From Agroathelia rolfsii (taxonomy: Eukaryota > Basidiomycota > Agaricomycetes > Amylocorticiales > Amylocorticiaceae): DNA of 64,000 bases. Shown here in pieces: positions 58,734-64,000 of this stretch. The DNA lies in contig JABRWF010000004.1 of assembly GCA_018343915.1 (NCBI GenBank), positions 806,001 through 870,000 on the forward strand, written 5' to 3'. The translations under genes and the position numbers were made by a program. Positions within the stretch are counted from its first letter, which is position 1. Every line of letters starts with the position of its first letter. The notes under the pieces are model-generated. The model ran no database searches, was not told where the DNA came from, and saw nothing but the letters and a program-made list of their open reading frames with translations.

Positions 58734-61700
58734 TCAGGCAGTACGACGTAGCTGTGCATGCGGCGCCTTCGAATTAGCCCACTTCTTCGACGGCTTACCG
58801 GAAGTCAACATGGAGTGATCTACGAATCGAACAGCTCGGTGGTTGTGGTGGTGACTAGACTCTTCAAAGGTCTGCCCACGAATCTTGAGGTCCTTGCCCC
58901 CACTGCTATTGGCCTTGCGAACGAACCCAGCGTTAACCTGCATCTCGGGACTCGTTGCCTGGTCATGGCTGACCGCCTTGCTGTTTCCGGCGAGGTACGG
59001 CGTCGACGGGCTGAGGGAAGCCGGAGTACGGGATCCATAGGTCAACGCGGGCGACGTTTCCATTTCGCTGTACGGAGCTTGCAGCCCGTCGGTTCCCGCT
59101 TGTCCTAGGGACGAGAAGTTGGCGAGGCTGGTACGCTGATGGAGACGCTGCAGGAGGGCATTGTCCCGGACATCAAGAGTCGGAGATATGTCCGTTTTAT
59201 CGAAAGATGGCAACATTTGGGCAGTGCCTAGATGATAATGCATGGGTAAAGTGCTCAACCATGCGAAGACACCGTAAGAATGTTCTTACCCGACTGACAA
59301 CTCATGCCGATGCCGTTAGCCTGAGAATGACCGGAATGAATATGATTCTGTTGATACTGTCCGTTGACGATAAGGTTGCGGAGGTTCTGCTCTTGCGATA
59401 GATTGAAGTTACGATGCATAGCTATAGTATACGGATCTATGGTGCCCATAGAAATATTCTCGTCCACGCTTCTCTCCAAGGATGCATGCTTTCCATGTGG
59501 CGCGCCTCCACGTCGAGCGACATGCTGATTGGGACGATCTTGGAAAGTCGCATTGACCATAGGAGGACGCATGTTGATATCTGCCAGAGGTGCTCTGACT
59601 TGGCGAGATAATTCGTAGAGTTTCCGAATATCTTGACCGTAGTCATCAATGGGATGATTATCGTGCACGAAGTCTGCCTGCATGCCAAAACTGTGTTCTG
59701 CAAAACGAGCGCGAATCAGGTACTCTTCTGCTGGTGTCAAACCACTATGGGTCATAGCATGCATGCCACCCATATCTCCTGGGACGCTACGACGAACATT
59801 CAACCCGGTTGATGGAAGGTGAAGGGCGTGTGGTTGCTTATGGATATCTGCGGGCACTTGTAGAGCGTTGACATCAAGGTTGCCATCTGCATCTGGCGGC
59901 GGAAGAGAGGCTATGTGGCGACGACCGTGCTTCGAGTCAAAATCGCCGGGAATGTATTGTAGGGATGATGAAGTTTGCATTCCAGAAGAACGAACGGGTT
60001 TGGGGTCGCGATGTGCGTGCAAATCGAGGATATGTTCCTTCCCGCGCAGATTCAGGAGAGCCGCTTGTGCAATCGTAAGCCGGTTTGGAGAGTTGCCTGT
60101 GCCAACAGGTCCCTCACGTGATGCACGCTCATTACGCTTAACGATATTATAAGAATGGCGTAGGGTTGATCCAAAAAATGATATACTTACTCGAAGCTCC
60201 CTCTGTTCGGCTGTGTCCGCAAACCTCACAGAAATTCGTGCACCCTCATCACCCCAGCCTCGAACGATCCGTCCATGAAGGCGCTCGATTATTTCCTCGG
60301 CCGCAGCGCGGGTTTCCATTCTGAAGAAAACATAATTAAATGATTGAAGGGATGTGCTTTACCGAAAATAATAAAACCCACCGAACAAAGGCAATCATCT
60401 TTGGAGGGTCACTTAGCTTTGTCTGGAAGAACCTGCTACTTTTGATTGCGTATGGCGCAACCAGACTAGATAGAGATTGCTCGTCGATGGTTAGCGGGAG
60501 TCTGATCAGACTATTGAGTGCTTTATGTTTCCGTATTTATTGCAAAAGACGCATTACCCTTCCATGTAGAGATTAGTCGAAGCGGTGTCATGCAGGCGCT
60601 CCATTCTTGTCTTGAACGATTCTTCGATGGCTGTGTTGCCGGTTATTCCTCCGATGTCATCTACCTCGTCTATAAGCGACGACGAAATGCAAATAAAAGG
60701 GGCTCTGACGTACAGATTTCTTCTTCAGATCCTGAGTGATAAATGGTGCCAGGGATCTTGTGAATTTGCTATCGGAGGCACCCGAGCGTTGAAAAATCAA
60801 TCGTGATGAATAAAGAGATCAAACACCATCCTTACCTTAGACCAGCTCGGGTGAAGATTACGGTACCTGCGTAGTGTTTCTATACAGCGCTCGCCTGCCT
60901 CAATCGAATCAAACCTAAAGAAAGATAATCAGCATACCCCCAATAACTGGGGGGGGGGGGGGGAAACAAGATATAACTCACAACACGAATCCGTATCCTC
61001 TGTGGCAATCATGGATCAGTTATTGGTCCAAACGGATTTTTGACGATTCACTTACGTTTCCTTCTCCCCAATATGTCTTGTAAAGCATCTCACGCTCTTG
61101 ATCACTCCGAAGTTAGAGCAGAGGGCGTACAGCTTCTCTTCGGCGAGGTACGGCGGGAGACCGTTGATGTACACATTAGGAACAGGTGCGCTCGAGTTCG
61201 CGTCGCTGGTTTTTTTGCTCGGAGAAATAGTCGGCACAGTGTTCCAGCTCGGTGACATAGAGTTCTCGACAGGGGAATGTCCATGTGGAGTGAAAATGGG
61301 CGCAGTCACTGTTGCCGCCAGCGACATCTTCGTAGATTTCACAGATTTTGATGCATTATCTGGAAGGGAAGGATCGACAAAAGAGAGGGCAAGAGGTTCG
61401 GCTTGTGCAGAGTGCTTATCTGTTTGGACCTGATCGGCTTCACGACCAGGACTATAGGCTAAGTGGACGTTAGCAAGAATTAAAAAGATATCCATCAAAA
61501 ATACTTACCAGTGACGTTGACGTTCTTCGTCTTGTTGAATGCTTCCTTCATTTCTTCGGCACTTGGCTCTCGCGCACGTGTAGGAGGTCGCATCAAGGGT
61601 GGCGAGCGTAGTGAGGCTGTCGATTCGTTGAGTGAATTGGGGAAGTGTGTTTCATAAATTGGTGATCCTTCTGTGGCACTGCTTGCGCGCGCAGGGAGCA

Positions 61701-62187
61701 GTGATAGTTCGTTTGTCTTGAGATTAAGCGCGTTTATCGCCGCAGATTCGGGTAATGACGACCCCGAGTCCGCGTGGGTGGGTCTCTTCGCATCTTCTTC
61801 GGCTAGAGCGGGGCGAGATGCGCCAATACGCAACGTGACGAAGTTGGTAGAGACGCTGTCGGTCCCAAGCTCGATTTCCACGTCGTCTTCATCGGTCGAA
61901 AAAGCGCCCGAGCTCAGCGATGAGAGTTGAGACAGGTCGGAATCGGGAGGAGATGGGGGCAAAGCAGGCAAGGCATCGACCTGGTTGGCCAGGACTGTCA
62001 CAGGAGCAGGAGTCTGAGGCGCCACAGAGGCAGACGTAGGCTCGGGCGTCTTGACGGCTGGCGTGGGGGTAGGTGTGAGGTCCCGATCTTCGAGGGTCTT
62101 GACCTTGGCGAGCGACATAGGGATAGGCGACGGGGAAACAGGTTCTGTAGGTGACGAAATGAAAATAGAAATCGACGAATCAGACAT
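58734..62187 (-). CDS. Two-RRM RNA-binding protein
   Basis: Ten exons in gene order: 61509-62187, 61056-61458, 60982-60999, 60836-60914, 60714-60731, 60558-60664, 60382-60510, 60191-60320, 59290-60136 and 58734-59227, giving 967 aa. The N-terminal 320 residues are Pro/Ser/Thr-rich and disordered. RRM1: PNVYINGLPPYLAEEKLYAL (RNP2) and ETGYGFVLFDSIEAGERCIE (RNP1), the latter partly in an 18-nt microexon. RRM2: NLYMEGLIRLPLTIDEQSLS and MIAFVRMETRAAAEEIIERL, ending ISVRFADTAEQRELR. The tandem layout resembles RBMS/alan-shepard-type single-strand RNA binders and yeast relatives that control mRNA fate. The C-terminal 440 residues are low-complexity with His/Gln- and Ser-rich stretches. The 18-nt exon 60714-60731 and the acceptor at 60665-60666 are the least certain parts. 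The 5' flank is purine-rich with a GA microsatellite. Confidence 0.85.
60949..60963. repeat. G15 homopolymer in intron
   Basis: Run of 15 G inside the intron of the RNA-binding gene between exons 60836-60914 and 60982-60999 (a C run in the transcript's sense). Similar runs: C15 at 6782-6796, C14 at 49460-49473, C13 at 57689-57701, C12 at 33620-33631. Confidence 0.9.
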
Positions 62188-64000
62188 GGCGAAGACGTGA
62201 AGAGCAGAAATTTAAAGGGTTATTGGGGGAGAAAAAAAAAAAGAAAGTATCGTTGACGAGCGTTTTAACAATTAAATGGACGGATGGAAAACGAAAAGGA
62301 AGAGAACGCGAAGTACTGCGAGATAATTAATTATTCTGCGAGAAATGGGCTGGTCGATGCGTCGGTAATAATGTCAGGGAGAGCAGAGTAGAGGATAGTT
62401 AACAGGTAACGCGGTGCGATATAGCGATAGCAATAATAATAGCTAATAATAGAGAGCAGTGGAAAAGGGAGAGAGCAAGGAGCAGCTGTCGATACGGTTG
62501 TCCCAAGCGCTGATGGATGAGGAAAGTGCGCTTGGATGGCCGAGAAAGACAAGGAGAAAGGCGAAGAGTGAATAAAGAGCGAGAGAAAGAGAGGGAGAAG
62601 AGAGAGAAGCCGGGAGAGGGACTAAGGGAAGAGAGGTCGAGAGCGATGAGGGGTTTTATGGGTCCTTGTTCAAGCTCCGATGGAGGAGAGAGATTAGATA
62701 AGAAATAGCAGAAGAAAAAGGAAAAAAGGAGGAAAAGAAAAGAAAATGGGGGCCGGAGATCGTCGAGGAGAGAGAGAGAGAGAGAGAGAGCCTCATGCTA
62801 CAACCGAAGGCCGCCATTGAAGAAGGAAGCCAGGGCGGCCTCGGCCTCGAATGGTATTCGCCTTGCCAGGAAAGGGCGCGCTTGACGCGGAGCCATGTGT
62901 ATATCTTTATCCTATTCGGGTCGTCCAATCTATCACATTACGTAAAAGAAGAAAAGCCTGAGTCTATCGCCAGAAGATGTGGCGACGGTGTCGATCTCTC
63001 CGTTGTACTGTAATCTCGAATCCAAGTTGAACAAGTCGAGCAATCTGCATACACAGACGTCCCATGAGAGAGAGAGAGTTGGATGTAGAAAAGAAGAGAG
63101 CGAGAGAGGTCTAGAGGACAAGAGGCCAAGAGGCCGAGAGGGAGGGAGAGGCAGACGAAGAGACGGGAAGTGTCTGTCTGTCGAGTCAAGAGGTGGCAGC
63201 AGAGTTGACATGCTTTAGATTCGAGTATAAAATTAAGTTGGACCCCAGGCTGCGGTATATGATGCGCATGACGTATGCGACAGATTCTACACTCTTTCGC
63301 ATCATGCAACCTCGAGGAAAATCAAGCCGTTGCATATGGGCATGCCACCCGTCCACGCTGAACGGTTCCCCCGACTTGAAATATAATAAATTGGTCCAAA
63401 GTCAGAGTATAGCAAAGAGAAATGGGATATGATACAGGGATGGCTAGAGAGATCAAATTCAGTATTGACAGTGAGATGGCATGAGAATTACCAACGTCTA
63501 TCAATGCACAGAATTTAGAATACTACTACATACGAGTCGTAAGCACATCAGTCAATAGATGTCAACAACGCGTGCGTCACGCGTCACACCCTTCATTTCC
63601 ATTCGCGTCGCGCAGTTTGGCCTCGGAGAGCGTCAATCTACCTTCAAGTTTACCGATTTACAAAACACTTGTCTATTCGTACTCAAGACTAGGCACAGAA
63701 TGCAGACACTTGCTCCAGGACCGTCGACGCCCACACACCGCACCCGTCTCCAGAAGAATGGCATGTCGACATCCTTGTCGAGGACAGGCAGCTATGAATC
63801 CCACGCACCTCTGCTCTCTTCGCCTCTCGCAGAGTCTGAGCCGCGCACCTCCCCACTGGCGGCCACACATGCACGACATAAACTCAGCTACAAATCCCGT
63901 ACATCCTCCTATGCCACCGCCTCCTCTTCCAGACACATGATCACACCCCGTGCGTTTGTTGATCCTTCCAGCATAGCAGACACAGGCGAGGATCCACAAA
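62188..64000. other. Promoter/UTR and window end
   Basis: Upstream region of the RNA-binding gene. 62540-63160 is rich in GA/CT simple sequence ((GA)n at about 62770-62790), probably 5' UTR or promoter. Frames here are low-complexity artefacts. 63160-64000 shows no recognisable gene; one may begin beyond the window. Confidence 0.4.

Noticed and set aside
61673..62154. Plus-strand ORFs over the RNA-binding gene 5' exon
   Set aside because: Antisense shadows of a low-complexity Pro/Ser/Thr-rich coding exon.
62517..63309. Overlapping Arg/Glu-rich and Ser/Leu-rich ORFs
   Set aside because: Produced by GA/CT simple sequence in the promoter/UTR of the RNA-binding gene; no sequence complexity.
1..64000. 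Excess of ACTAGT/TACTAGTA palindromes
   Set aside because: By eye about 19 ACTAGT sites, near the roughly 16 expected by chance for a hexamer in 64 kb; no regular spacing or link to genes.
1..64000. CRISPR arrays, bacterial operons, insertion sequences, rRNA genes
   Set aside because: None seen, and not expected: the window is eukaryotic with spliceosomal introns throughout.

Overview
The window is a piece of a fungal nuclear chromosome, most probably from a wood-decaying Agaricomycete (Basidiomycota). The reasons are intron-dense genes with mostly 50-90 nt GT-AG introns, a secreted GH7 cellobiohydrolase and a GPI-anchored copper radical oxidase, a mitochondrial-type formate dehydrogenase, and family types common in mushrooms (DUF6533, DUF4436, DUF4139, NACHT STAND NTPases). 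Species cannot be read from the sequence. Gene models were built by hand from splice signals, phase continuity and family resemblance; no search was run, and family names rest on recognised motifs.

Layout. 1-10 kb: GH7 cellobiohydrolase (+), a decayed DUF4139 gene (+), then about 3.5 kb without a recognisable gene. 9.9-15.3 kb: FAD-dependent aromatic-hydroxylase-like monooxygenase (+) and an Amt/Mep ammonium transporter (+). 15.9-24.2 kb: a tandem family of small NTF2/SnoaL-like proteins (four intact copies and one pseudogene, all +), interrupted by a 10-exon formate dehydrogenase (-). 24.8-27.9 kb: two tandem pirin genes (+). 28.3-29.5 kb: an unrecognised protein with a mitochondrial-looking N-terminus (+). 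30.9-32.7 kb: aldose 1-epimerase (+). 33.5-35.8 kb: copper radical oxidase (+). 37.7-39.4 kb: DUF4436-like membrane protein, possibly degenerate (+). 40.5-41.7 kb: NACHT/STAND NTPase pseudogene (-). 43.3-44.5 kb: DUF1275 membrane protein (-). 48-50 kb: DUF6533-like 7-TM protein in AT-rich DNA (+). 51.8-52.4 kb: three phase-consistent exons of an unrecognised gene (-). 53.6-54.3 kb: UBL3/MUB-type membrane-anchored ubiquitin-fold protein (-). 56.5-58.2 kb: RNase III-fold mitoribosomal protein, mL57-like (+). 58.7-62.2 kb: two-RRM RNA-binding protein (-).

How the genes may work together. Cellobiohydrolase, copper radical oxidase (an H2O2 source), aldose epimerase and formate dehydrogenase fit lignocellulose breakdown with sugar and formate handling, but this is inferred from family roles, not from shared regulatory sequence. 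The most distinctive architecture is the NTF2-like tandem array with its embedded formate dehydrogenase, followed directly by the pirin pair: local duplication has shaped 15.9-27.9 kb. Decay is visible in four places: DUF4139, one NTF2-like copy, the NACHT gene, and possibly DUF4436.
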